Part shown: in pieces, positions 7,046 through 13,289 of the stretch
Layout: the number at the start of each line of letters is the position of its first letter
How positions within the stretch are numbered: the stretch's first letter is position 1
From: CAZDHT01 sp964505325
GTDB lineage: Bacteria > Planctomycetota > PUPC01
NCBI GenBank assembly: GCA_964505325.1
Contig: CAZDHT010000144.1
Coordinates: forward strand, 1 to 13,289
Reading direction: 5' to 3'
DNA: 13,289 bases
Notes under the pieces: model-generated
Seen by the model: the letters and a program-made list of their open reading frames with translations, nothing else
Database searches by the model: none
What the model was told of the DNA's origin: nothing
Translations under genes and position numbers: made by a program

Positions 7046-9271
7046 TCACAAATGTGGCGGGATATCCTGCCAAAACCGCCCGATCACCAGGCGGTAAAGG
7101 CCGTCACGGGTGGCCTGATAGATGGCCACGCGCCGCCGCAAGGCCATGTTGACCCGTTGGTCGGCCTTGGCCGCGGCGGTCACCCCCTTCAATCCGCTTC
7201 TGCGGATGTGGGTGTATGTCAGCCGGAGAATCGCGTGGGTCTGCTCATCCACGGGGTCCAGCAGCAGGAGCCGTTGTGCATAGGCCCGATGGTCCTCATC
7301 CACGGTCATGGCGAGAAAAGCCAGGTGGGGACCGATCACCTCTGCTTCGGGGGAAGTCTCTTTGCCCGCGCTGTCTGTAGTGCTCGGGAGCTTCAGCCCT
7401 TGGAGCGAATCGATTGTCGCCAGCGCCCGTCTGATCGCCGGGGATTGGCCCGCCGGGCCGGTGCGTCGGAGCACCCGCGCGGCGCGCTCCGTCTGGCCGG
7501 AGATCACGTGCAGCCGAGCGAGATGCAGCGCTGCGAGGACGTAGTCCGGTTTTGCTCCGACGAGCTTTTCCAGCACGGTACGGGCCTGTTCGATGTGGCC
7601 GCCGGCGGCGAGGAGAAATGCCAGGCAATAGTGCGCCGAGGGGCGTTCGGCGGCCGCCGCGCGAAAGAACTCGAGCTTCTTCTCGTCGAGCTTGATCTCG
7701 GACTCGGCCGCGGTGTATGCGTTGGCGACCCACATGCCCGCCACGAGGTAATCGGCGAGGCGTCGGTCGGACGCGCGCCGGATAAGCGTCTGGAGGGCCA
7801 GGCCGGCGGCCTCGTGTCGGCCTTCGAGGGCGGCAGCGGCCACCCTGAACCGCATCCCGTAGTCGCGCAACCTGGGGTCGGCCTTCAGCCAATCTTCTTC
7901 CCGGAGCAACGCCTCTGCCGCCTCGTCTGCACCCTTGCCTTGTGCGTTCGCCAACCCGGACGCGGCCGACGCCGCGAGAGGCCACCCCGCGTTGGGGGTC
8001 TGCTCGGCGACCTTGGCGAATTCGGTTGACGCCGAGACGTGCTGCCCGGCTCGCGCTTTGGCGATTGCCGCACAGTAGTGGACGTCGACGCTGTAGGGGA
8101 GATGTTTGAGCGCGATGCTGAGCTGAGTGGCGGCCTCCTCGTATTCCTCGCGGCGCAGGCTGACCACGCCCTTGATGTAGCTCGGCCTCGGGTCCAGGTC
8201 GTTCGCCTCCAGGAGTTCATCCGCGATCTGCTCCGCATCCTCCAAGCGGTCGAGCTTGAGGTACAAGGCGCCGAGCCGGAGCATCGCCTGAACGTCCTTG
8301 GGCTTCTTGTCGAGTATGCGGCGCACCTCGGCGGCGGCGGCGTTGTAATGGCCGCTGAGTTCCAGCGCCCGGGCCAGGCAAAAGCGGACGTGTGTCTCGC
8401 CCGGGATTCTGCCCTCGCTCGCCCGGCGGGTGAGCAGCTCGCGGCAGTGCTTCTCCGCCGCGTCGAATTGGCCGCGGGTGATCCGGGCGTAGGCCAGGGT
8501 GAGCCGCGTCGGCACGAAGTCCGGCAGCTTGTCCAGAGCACCGTTCAGCTTGGCGAGCCCGCTCGCCTCCTTCTTGATGGCTGCGCTGACCCGGTCACCG
8601 ATGCTCAGCCAGCGGTTGCGATCGCGGAAGTGCTCGAACCGGTCCGTGAGAAGCTTCCTCACCGCCGCCAGATCGTACATCGCGAAGATCCGGAAGTCGC
8701 TTCGCGGCAACGGGATCTTGAGGCCGATCTTGAGTTCGTCGCGGAGCTTCCGCACTTCGTCCCACGCCTCGGTCAGTTCTTTCCGGCCGTCGTAGTCGAG
8801 CCGGAGGGCCGCGGCGACCGGGTCCTTTGCGTCGGCCGGCTGCGCCCCGACCGCCTCTGAGTAGATGCGTCGGGAGCGTTCCCACCAGGTCGAATCCCAT
8901 CCCGGCCTGCGGATAAGGAGCGCGCTGTCGTGGATCGGCTGCCACGTGTCGAAGAGCTGGGGCAGATTTTCTGCGAATCGGCGGCACACAGCGGGGGTCG
9001 GGCTGGCTTCGAGCAGGCAGTGCCAGGCGTCCTCCAGCTCGGGGTCGAGCTTGATCGCTTGCTCGCACTGGGCGGCGGCGCGCGCCTTCTCACCGGCGGC
9101 GAGCAGCCGCCTGGCCTTGTAATAGGCGCGCTGGGCGGGCGGAATCCGGCTGGAGAAGAATAGCGCCACGAAGGCGACAGCCACCACGACAATGATGCCG
9201 ATCCAGATACGGAGGGCTCGGGCGGCGCAGCGCGAAGCGGGAAGTCGTGGGTTCTGGCTAGTCATCCGCAT
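7046..9271 (-). CDS. Membrane-anchored TPR-repeat protein (741 aa)
   Basis: A basic N-terminus precedes one strong hydrophobic segment (residues 22-39), predicting a single-pass anchor with the bulk outside the cytoplasm. TPR or TPR-like units are visible at 46-79, 253-281, 293-323, 327-356, 363-392 and 545-573. Residues 100-245 are less regular, rich in Trp, Arg and Asp, and could be a separate domain. Several segments match the neighbouring 1135-residue protein (KHLP..SV..HY at 389-399; P.FVP.RL at 250-257), suggesting a common origin. The ATG at 9271 lies inside the regulator gene, overlapping it by 14 bases; a second ATG at 9265 is possible. No strong ribosome site precedes either, so translation is probably coupled to the regulator. 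No catalytic motif is visible; the role is probably structural or in complex assembly. Confidence 0.88.
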   Translation of the reverse strand: MRMTSQNPRLPASRCAARALRIWIGIIVVVAVAFVALFFSSRIPPAQRAYYKARRLLAAGEKARAAAQCEQAIKLDPELEDAWHCLLEASPTPAVCRRFAENLPQLFDTWQPIHDSALLIRRPGWDSTWWERSRRIYSEAVGAQPADAKDPVAAALRLDYDGRKELTEAWDEVRKLRDELKIGLKIPLPRSDFRIFAMYDLAAVRKLLTDRFEHFRDRNRWLSIGDRVSAAIKKEASGLAKLNGALDKLPDFVPTRLTLAYARITRGQFDAAEKHCRELLTRRASEGRIPGETHVRFCLARALELSGHYNAAAAEVRRILDKKPKDVQAMLRLGALYLKLDRLEDAEQIADELLEANDLDPRPSYIKGVVSLRREEYEEAATQLSIALKHLPYSVDVHYCAAIAKARAGQHVSASTEFAKVAEQTPNAGWPLAASAASGLANAQGKGADEAAEALLREEDWLKADPRLRDYGMRFRVAAAALEGRHEAAGLALQTLIRRASDRRLADYLVAGMWVANAYTAAESEIKLDEKKLEFFRAAAAERPSAHYCLAFLLAAGGHIEQARTVLEKLVGAKPDYVLAALHLARLHVISGQTERAARVLRRTGPAGQSPAIRRALATIDSLQGLKLPSTTDSAGKETSPEAEVIGPHLAFLAMTVDEDHRAYAQRLLLLDPVDEQTHAILRLTYTHIRRSGLKGVTAAAKADQRVNMALRRRVAIYQATRDGLYRLVIGRFWQDIPPHL

Positions 9272-10688
9272 CGGCGGCTACGCCCTCTGGCGGCTCGAGC
9301 CCATACTTCCTCATCTTCTTGAACAGCGTGCTGCGGTTGATCTGAAGTGCGGCAGCCGTCTCGGAGCGCGACCAGTTGAAGGTCTCGAGTGCGCTCAGCA
9401 GGACTTCCCGCTCGGGGCCTTCCAGGGCTTCTTTCAGAGGCGAAATGGTGCGCCCTTCGGCGGGCTGCGCCGCCGCGGCCGTCGCCTGTTCGGCAGGGCC
9501 AAACGGCAGGTCTTCCGGCATGATCTCGGAGGTGCGGGAGAGGATCACCGCCCGCTCGATCGCGTTCTCCAACTCGCGGACGTTGCCGGGCCAATCGTGC
9601 TGCTGCATCATCCGGAGCGCCACGTCGGCGAAGCCGGTGATCTCCTTGCCGTTCTCGGCGACGTACTTCTCCAGAAAATGGTCCGCCAGCAGCCGGAGGT
9701 CGCCCAACCTGTCCCGCAGCGGCGGGATGTGCAGCGTGACGACCTTGATGCGATAAAACAGGTCTTCACGGAACCGCCCCGCCTTGACCTCCTCCTCGAG
9801 GTTCTTGTTGGTGGCGACGATGAGCCGGACGTCCGCATGGATCGGTTTCGCATCGCCGACCCGCTCAAACACCTTGTCCTGAATGACCCGCAGCAGCTTG
9901 ACCTGCATGGAGAGGGGGGCATCCCCGATTTCGTCCAGGAACACGGTGCCGCCGTCGGCGACCTGGAACTTGCCCTCCCGGTCCGCTACGGCGCCGGTGA
10001 ACGAGCCCCTGGCATGGCCGAACAACTCGGACTCGAGCAGCGACTCGGGCAGCGAGCCACACGACACCTCGACGAAAGGCTGATCTTTCCGCGATGACCG
10101 CGCGTGGACGGTTCGCGCCAGCAGCGTCTTGCCGACGCCGCTCTCGCCGGTGATCATCACCGTGGCGCGTGAGTCCGCGACCGACTCGATCAAGTCGAAC
10201 ACCTTCCGCATCTGGTGATCGCGGCCCACCAGGTCCCCGCCGCCGACCAGCAGACCAAGCTGCTTCTTGAGCTGCACGTTCTCTCTCTTGAGTCGCTGTT
10301 GTTCGAGCGCCCGGCTGATGATCATCTTGACGCCGTCGTCGATGAGCGGCTTAGTGATGTAGTCGTAGGCGCCTTCTTTGATGGCTCGGACGGCGCCCTC
10401 GATCTGGCCGTAACCGGTGATCAGGATCACCGCCGTGTCCCGGTAGTTCTCGTTGACCTCGTTTAGCAGGTCGAAGCCGGTGACCTCGGGCATGTTGACG
10501 TCAGTGAGAAGGATGTCGAAGCTGGATTTCTTCAGCTTTGCCAGCGCTTCGCGGCCGCTGGTGGCGGAGTCCACCTGGTAGCCATCGAGTTTCAGGAATT
10601 CGGACAAGGACCTGCATTCGATCAGGTCATCGTCCACCACCAGCACCGTTCCGCGGCGCGCCCCCGCATCGTCTTCGCTAATCGCCAT
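9258..10688 (-). CDS. Sigma-54-dependent response regulator, NtrC family
   Basis: The protein has the full three-part NtrC layout. The receiver domain (13-130) carries acidic Asp20-Asp21, the phosphorylation site Asp63 in LLTDVNMPE, Thr91 and Lys113. A leucine/charge-rich linker (125-146) leads to the AAA+ domain (about 152-385), with Walker A GESGVGKT (181-188), the sigma-54 contact loop in the form GSFTGA (228-233), Walker B ending in FLDEIGD (250-256), and the arginine region [10 protein letters not shown] (305-314). A Fis-type helix-turn-helix (437-463, [11 protein letters not shown] through MRKYGL) binds DNA. All key residues are present, so it should be active. When phosphorylated by the kinase encoded 13 bases upstream, it should hydrolyse ATP to open sigma-54 promoters. 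The ATG has AGGAG at 10695-10699 six bases before it. No convincing sigma-54 promoter occurs in this window, so targets are probably elsewhere. Confidence 0.95.
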   Translation of the reverse strand: MAISEDDAGARRGTVLVVDDDLIECRSLSEFLKLDGYQVDSATSGREALAKLKKSSFDILLTDVNMPEVTGFDLLNEVNENYRDTAVILITGYGQIEGAVRAIKEGAYDYITKPLIDDGVKMIISRALEQQRLKRENVQLKKQLGLLVGGGDLVGRDHQMRKVFDLIESVADSRATVMITGESGVGKTLLARTVHARSSRKDQPFVEVSCGSLPESLLESELFGHARGSFTGAVADREGKFQVADGGTVFLDEIGDAPLSMQVKLLRVIQDKVFERVGDAKPIHADVRLIVATNKNLEEEVKAGRFREDLFYRIKVVTLHIPPLRDRLGDLRLLADHFLEKYVAENGKEITGFADVALRMMQQHDWPGNVRELENAIERAVILSRTSEIMPEDLPFGPAEQATAAAAQPAEGRTISPLKEALEGPEREVLLSALETFNWSRSETAAALQINRSTLFKKMRKYGLEPPEGVAADADD

Positions 10689-10701
10689 TTGGCACTCCTG
10701 G

Positions 10702-12462
10702 TCAGTTGACCGGCAGCGTGATTGTGAAACAGGTTCCTTCGCCTACTTTGCTGTCGACGGAGATCTTCCCGCCGTGTTTTTCGACAATGTCGTGGCAGAT
10801 CGCCAGGCCGAGGCCCGTCCCCTCGCTGGGGCCCTTGGTGGTGAAGAACGGATCGAAGATCCGGCCGATGATCTCTTCCGGCATGCCGCAGCCGGTATCC
10901 GACACGGTCACCTTGACCTGGCTTCCCTCCAGCCGGGTGGTGGCGGCGAGCCGCCCGCCGTCTCTCATCGCATCGTATGCGTTCTTGGTGAGGTTGAGGA
11001 AGACCTGGACCAGCTCGCCGCATCGCATCTCGGGCAGATCCTCCTGAAGGTCAAACACCACCTCGATTTCCTGCTGGCTGGCGCGGTGGCGGAGGGTCCG
11101 CACCGCCTCATAAATCACGTCATTGAGCTTTGTATCGTGCTGCGTCGGATACGTGCTGCGCGAGAACTCGAGCAGCGAGCTGACGATCCCGACCATCCGC
11201 TCGAGGCCCTTCTTGCTCTCGGTCAGGTACTCGCGGGTCTGATCCTCCTCGCTTTTCAGGGCGATCGACAGGTTGATGAACCGCAGAATCCCGTCGAGCG
11301 GGTTGTTCAGCTCGTGGGCCACGCGGGCGGCGAGTTTGCCGATCACGGCATGACGCTCGGACGCGGCGAGCCGCTTCTCCATTCGGACCCGCTCGGTCAC
11401 GTCGCCGATCACCACCACGCCGCCAGTGACCTTCCGGCGGACGTCCCGCAGAGGGGAGGCCGAGAGGTTGAGCATGCGCTTCTCCGGCGCGCCGCCCGCG
11501 TCGTCCACCGCGTATTCGGCGGCGCCGCAGTGGATGGCCTTGCCCTCCTTGACCACCGCGTTCAGCACCTCCGGCCACGAGAGACCGTCGCAGTCGATGG
11601 TTAGCTTCTGCAGGCTCTCGTCGACCTCCTCGGGCGTGCCGAGCCGGAAGATGTTCCGGGCCGGTCCGTTGTAGAACGTCACGTGGAACTTATCATCAAA
11701 CGCGATCAGCCCCAGAGCGATGCTGATCAGGATGCTCTCGTTGAAGTTCTTGAGTCGGGCCAACTCCTGATTGGTGCTCTGCAGCCGCTCGATCGCCGCG
11801 TCCAGCCGGCGGTGAAGTTCAATGTTGAAGCCGCGAAGCTTCTCCTGCTGAAGCGACTGGCGGATGGCGCCCGCCGAGGCCCCGGCGATGGCCAGCATCC
11901 GCCCGACATCCGCCTCGTCAAACGGCCGAGCCGATTCCTTGTCGGTCAGGCTCAACACGCCCAGCAGCTCGCCGCGATAGATGATCGGCACGCACGCGAA
12001 CGAGTTGGTCTCGTATCGCTCGGTGTCTTGCTTCGAAAACTCCTCCGACTTCTCGATGTCCTCGACGAAGATCCCCTCCTGGCGTTCCGCCACGGCGCCC
12101 GCGACGCCCGCCCCAAGCCGCTGGCGGGTGCCCAGCAAAGCGTCCCGCATCGGACCTTCCGCGACCGCCAGCTCCAGCTCCTCCGAGTCGGGCCTGAACA
12201 AGAAGATCGACCCGGACTTGCACGCGAACATCTTCAGACACTTGGCAAGCATCGACTCCAGCAGTTCGGTCGTGCCGACATCGGGAGCCAACCCGCCGAG
12301 CATCGACATCTCGTGCAATCGTCCGCCGAGCTGCTCCTTGTCCGCCTGCAGCGCGTCCAGCTTCTCGGCACCACCGGCCGGATGATTCGAGGCAGAACCG
12401 GCGGAAGAGGTGACCTTGTCGCCTGAGGGCCCACTCTGACCGCGGCCGGGTTTCTTGCCCAT
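10702..12462 (-). CDS. Soluble GAF-PAS sensor histidine kinase
   Basis: In the numbering that includes the extra GTG codon at 12465, a polar Gly/Ser-rich tail and short coiled coil (1-60) are followed by a GAF domain (about 64-206), a linking coiled coil (207-240), a PAS domain (243-360), the dimerisation domain with phospho-acceptor His384 in RVAHELNNPL (381-390), and an ATPase domain (about 475-585). The latter shows the N box NLTKNAYDA (491-499), DTGCGM (523-528), FDPFF (537-541) and GTGLGL (549-554). All catalytic boxes are intact. There is no membrane segment or signal peptide, so it should sense a cytoplasmic signal or partner through GAF or PAS; the ligand cannot be read from the sequence. 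It is the first gene of the operon and the natural partner of the NtrC-type regulator. I prefer the ATG at 12462 because GGAGG lies seven bases upstream. PrsK kinases also join GAF to a kinase but have membrane helices, which are absent here. Confidence 0.95.
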   Translation of the reverse strand: MGKKPGRGQSGPSGDKVTSSAGSASNHPAGGAEKLDALQADKEQLGGRLHEMSMLGGLAPDVGTTELLESMLAKCLKMFACKSGSIFLFRPDSEELELAVAEGPMRDALLGTRQRLGAGVAGAVAERQEGIFVEDIEKSEEFSKQDTERYETNSFACVPIIYRGELLGVLSLTDKESARPFDEADVGRMLAIAGASAGAIRQSLQQEKLRGFNIELHRRLDAAIERLQSTNQELARLKNFNESILISIALGLIAFDDKFHVTFYNGPARNIFRLGTPEEVDESLQKLTIDCDGLSWPEVLNAVVKEGKAIHCGAAEYAVDDAGGAPEKRMLNLSASPLRDVRRKVTGGVVVIGDVTERVRMEKRLAASERHAVIGKLAARVAHELNNPLDGILRFINLSIALKSEEDQTREYLTESKKGLERMVGIVSSLLEFSRSTYPTQHDTKLNDVIYEAVRTLRHRASQQEIEVVFDLQEDLPEMRCGELVQVFLNLTKNAYDAMRDGGRLAATTRLEGSQVKVTVSDTGCGMPEEIIGRIFDPFFTTKGPSEGTGLGLAICHDIVEKHGGKISVDSKVGEGTCFTITLPVN

Positions 12463-12752
12463 CACGTTGCCTCCGCGTGTCTCTGGGGGCTAGTTTCGGC
12501 ATGTACCATCGTTAATATACCCCCCATGTTGCTTTCTGTAAAGCTCGTTGGTGCCACAAAAAAACATGTCCGCGACCTTCCTGTTGCGCACAGGCAACGC
12601 GCTCCGACGCTCTGTGGCAACACGCGGGCCAGAAGCACCCCTTCCCGCGCCTCCCGTACGGTCTTCGTCCGCGGGGACTCCTCTGCGGCAACCGGCGCTG
12701 TCGCGAGAATGGTGAGTACGATCACGGTGGCAACCGGGGCAGATACAGTCAC
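12462..12752 (-). CDS. Possible small secreted protein or gene remnant
   Basis: A GTG start has a good ribosome site (GGGAGGG, eight bases upstream) and is followed by a convincing signal peptide: hydrophobic residues 4-20 and a cleavage site at APVAA/EE near 23. Codons up to about residue 45 end mostly in G or C, as in real genes here. After about residue 55 the composition changes: rare codons such as ATA and TTA, a TTT pair, and the operon promoter all lie inside the frame. The frame ends in a TGATG overlap with the kinase start, which could mean coupling or chance. Either this is a 96-residue secreted protein, or only the 5' part of an old gene survives. I favour a remnant, with low certainty. 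Confidence 0.35.
   Translation of the reverse strand: MTVSAPVATVIVLTILATAPVAAEESPRTKTVREAREGVLLARVLPQSVGARCLCATGRSRTCFFVAPTSFTESNMGGILTMVHAETSPQRHAEAT
12470..12474 (-). promoter_or_regulatory. Ribosome binding site of the kinase gene
   Basis: A perfect GGAGG lies seven bases before the ATG at 12462 and only four before the in-frame GTG at 12465. The spacing favours the ATG, making the protein 586 residues. Confidence 0.7.
12514..12542 (-). promoter_or_regulatory. Predicted sigma-70-type promoter of the kinase-regulator-TPR operon
   Basis: On the minus strand TTTACA (12542-12537) and TATATT (12519-12514) each match the consensus at 5 of 6 positions with an optimal 17-base spacer, which includes a run of six G. 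Transcription would start near 12507, about 45 bases before the kinase ATG. It is in the most AT-rich stretch of the right-hand part of the window. This is the best promoter match I found here. Confidence 0.65.
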
Positions 12753-12781
12753 GATGCGTGCCCTCCCGCTCTACTCAAGCG

Positions 12782-12871
12782 TTAACCGGTCTGAAGATGA
12801 ACTTCGGGCGGACTATATTGGCCGAACCCGGTGCGGAAGCAGTAGCTGTCTTCGTTCTTCGGGATGTGCAT
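12782..12871 (-). other. Coding-like fragment of 29 codons
   Basis: From an ATG at 12871 a short frame runs to TAA and encodes MHIPKNEDSYCFRTGFGQYS followed by nine more residues. The frame stays open upstream to 12913, where a TAG stops it, without another start codon. Codons end in G or C in most positions, and the composition looks like a real protein tail rather than noise. It follows the 97-residue gene by 28 bases. There is no clear ribosome site, so it may be the C-terminal remnant of a broken gene or a very small protein. Confidence 0.3.
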
Positions 12872-12899
12872 CTCGACGTCAAAAACGCCGATGGTCTCG

Positions 12900-13193
12900 C
12901 TACGGCCCCATCTCTATTCCAACGGGCACGATCTTCTCAACTTCCCCTTCCCGGTTGAAATATACTTCCGTTTTTGAATAGAAGACGGAGTATCGCCAGA
13001 AAAGGCCTTCCTCATCCTTGTCCGCAGGCTGTGCGAGAAGATTCGTGACTTGCGCAACCGTCGTCCCTACAGCCAACCGGGGTATCAGTTTGCGCGCAGG
13101 GGCCTCCCGAAATCCAGGATTGGCTTTGAATTCGGCTACTGAACGCCGCAAGTCAGAAGAGAACGATTCATCTCTGTTGTCGCTTCCGTCCAT
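12900..13193 (-). CDS. Small protein with BamE-like C-terminal half
   Basis: The 97-residue protein begins with a polar, charged stretch (1-35) and continues with a region (37-90) whose pattern resembles the BamE/SmpA fold: a Gly-Thr turn followed by a helix (GTTVAQVTNLL, 43-53), a Pro turn, an aromatic strand (WRYSVFY, 66-72) and a final strand pair ending in VYFNREGEVEKI. BamE itself is an outer-membrane lipoprotein; here there is no signal peptide or lipobox, so the protein would stay in the cytoplasm unless the real start lies elsewhere. Only a weak GGAAAG precedes the ATG, and a TTG at codon 15 is an alternative. The start overlaps the gene tail that enters from the right edge by about 58 bases. 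Function unknown; the fold suggestion is by eye. Confidence 0.5.
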   Translation of the reverse strand: MDGSDNRDESFSSDLRRSVAEFKANPGFREAPARKLIPRLAVGTTVAQVTNLLAQPADKDEEGLFWRYSVFYSKTEVYFNREGEVEKIVPVGIEMGP

Positions 13194-13289
13194 GACATGT
13201 TTCTTTCCGAAATCCGATGAGCGAGAAACCCCATCTTTGATTCCAGGCTCTCAATGTAGTCCCGTCGCGGAGACCGAAGGCGGCTCAGG
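13136..13289 (-). CDS. C-terminal end of a gene cut by the window edge
   Basis: A frame open at the right edge encodes 50 residues before a TAG: a basic start, then RRDYIESLESKMGFLAHRIS with an amphipathic, helix-like pattern, then a polar tail. It resembles the end of a real helical protein more than random sequence, but no family is recognisable from so little. It overlaps the start of the 97-residue gene in a different frame, so one of the two boundaries may be wrong. Confidence 0.35.
   Translation of the reverse strand, partial: LSRLRSPRRDYIESLESKMGFLAHRISERNMSWTEATTEMNRSLLTCGVQ

Noticed and set aside
7001..8860. Two long plus-strand frames opposite the 741-residue TPR gene
   Set aside because: Same antisense effect. 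The minus-strand frame has clear TPR motifs and a membrane anchor.
9192..12426. Plus-strand frames opposite the regulator and kinase genes
   Set aside because: The minus strand carries unmistakable receiver, AAA+, Fis, GAF and kinase motifs; the plus-strand frames show none.
12541..12556. Sigma-54-like TGGCAC on the minus strand upstream of the kinase
   Set aside because: The GG and GC dinucleotides are 9 bases apart instead of the required 10, and the -12 box does not match TTGC. The sigma-70-type boxes nearby fit much better.

Overview
The window is GC-rich DNA from a bacterium, most plausibly a member of the Planctomycetota or a similar uncultured environmental lineage. This rests on gene content and style: a GAF-PAS histidine kinase beside an NtrC-type regulator, very large TPR proteins, GTG starts, and long intergenic DNA with palindromes and short repeats. 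No phylogenetic marker was available, so the assignment is an inference.

Left part (1-3483, plus strand). About 750 bases without a gene hold several repeat or hairpin structures: a nested AT-rich palindrome, a 17-base tandem repeat with a distant copy, and a two-hairpin element closed by an 11-base inverted repeat. A good sigma-70-type promoter then leads into ilvD (dihydroxy-acid dehydratase, branched-chain amino acid synthesis). It is followed by a tRNA-Gln(UUG) gene with its own promoter, and by an exported coiled-coil protein of unknown function, also with its own promoter.

Right part (12542 down to 3613, minus strand). A strong promoter drives a compact four-gene operon: a soluble GAF-PAS-HisKA-HATPase sensor kinase, a sigma-54-dependent NtrC-family response regulator, and two membrane-anchored TPR proteins of 741 and 1135 residues. 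Gaps are 13 bases, a 14-base overlap and 25 bases. The kinase should phosphorylate the regulator, which then activates sigma-54 promoters elsewhere. The two TPR proteins share recognisable segments and probably form an extracytoplasmic scaffold. The gene set resembles the PrsK-PrsR-PrsT regulatory arm of exosortase/PEP-CTERM systems, but no exosortase or PEP-CTERM substrate lies in the window.

Far right (12462-13289, minus strand). A set of small or fragmentary coding-like stretches precedes the operon: a gene tail cut by the window edge, a 97-residue protein with a BamE-like C-terminal half, a 29-codon coding-like piece, and a reading frame that starts like a secreted protein but runs into the operon promoter. 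These may be small lineage-specific genes or the remains of a decaying region.
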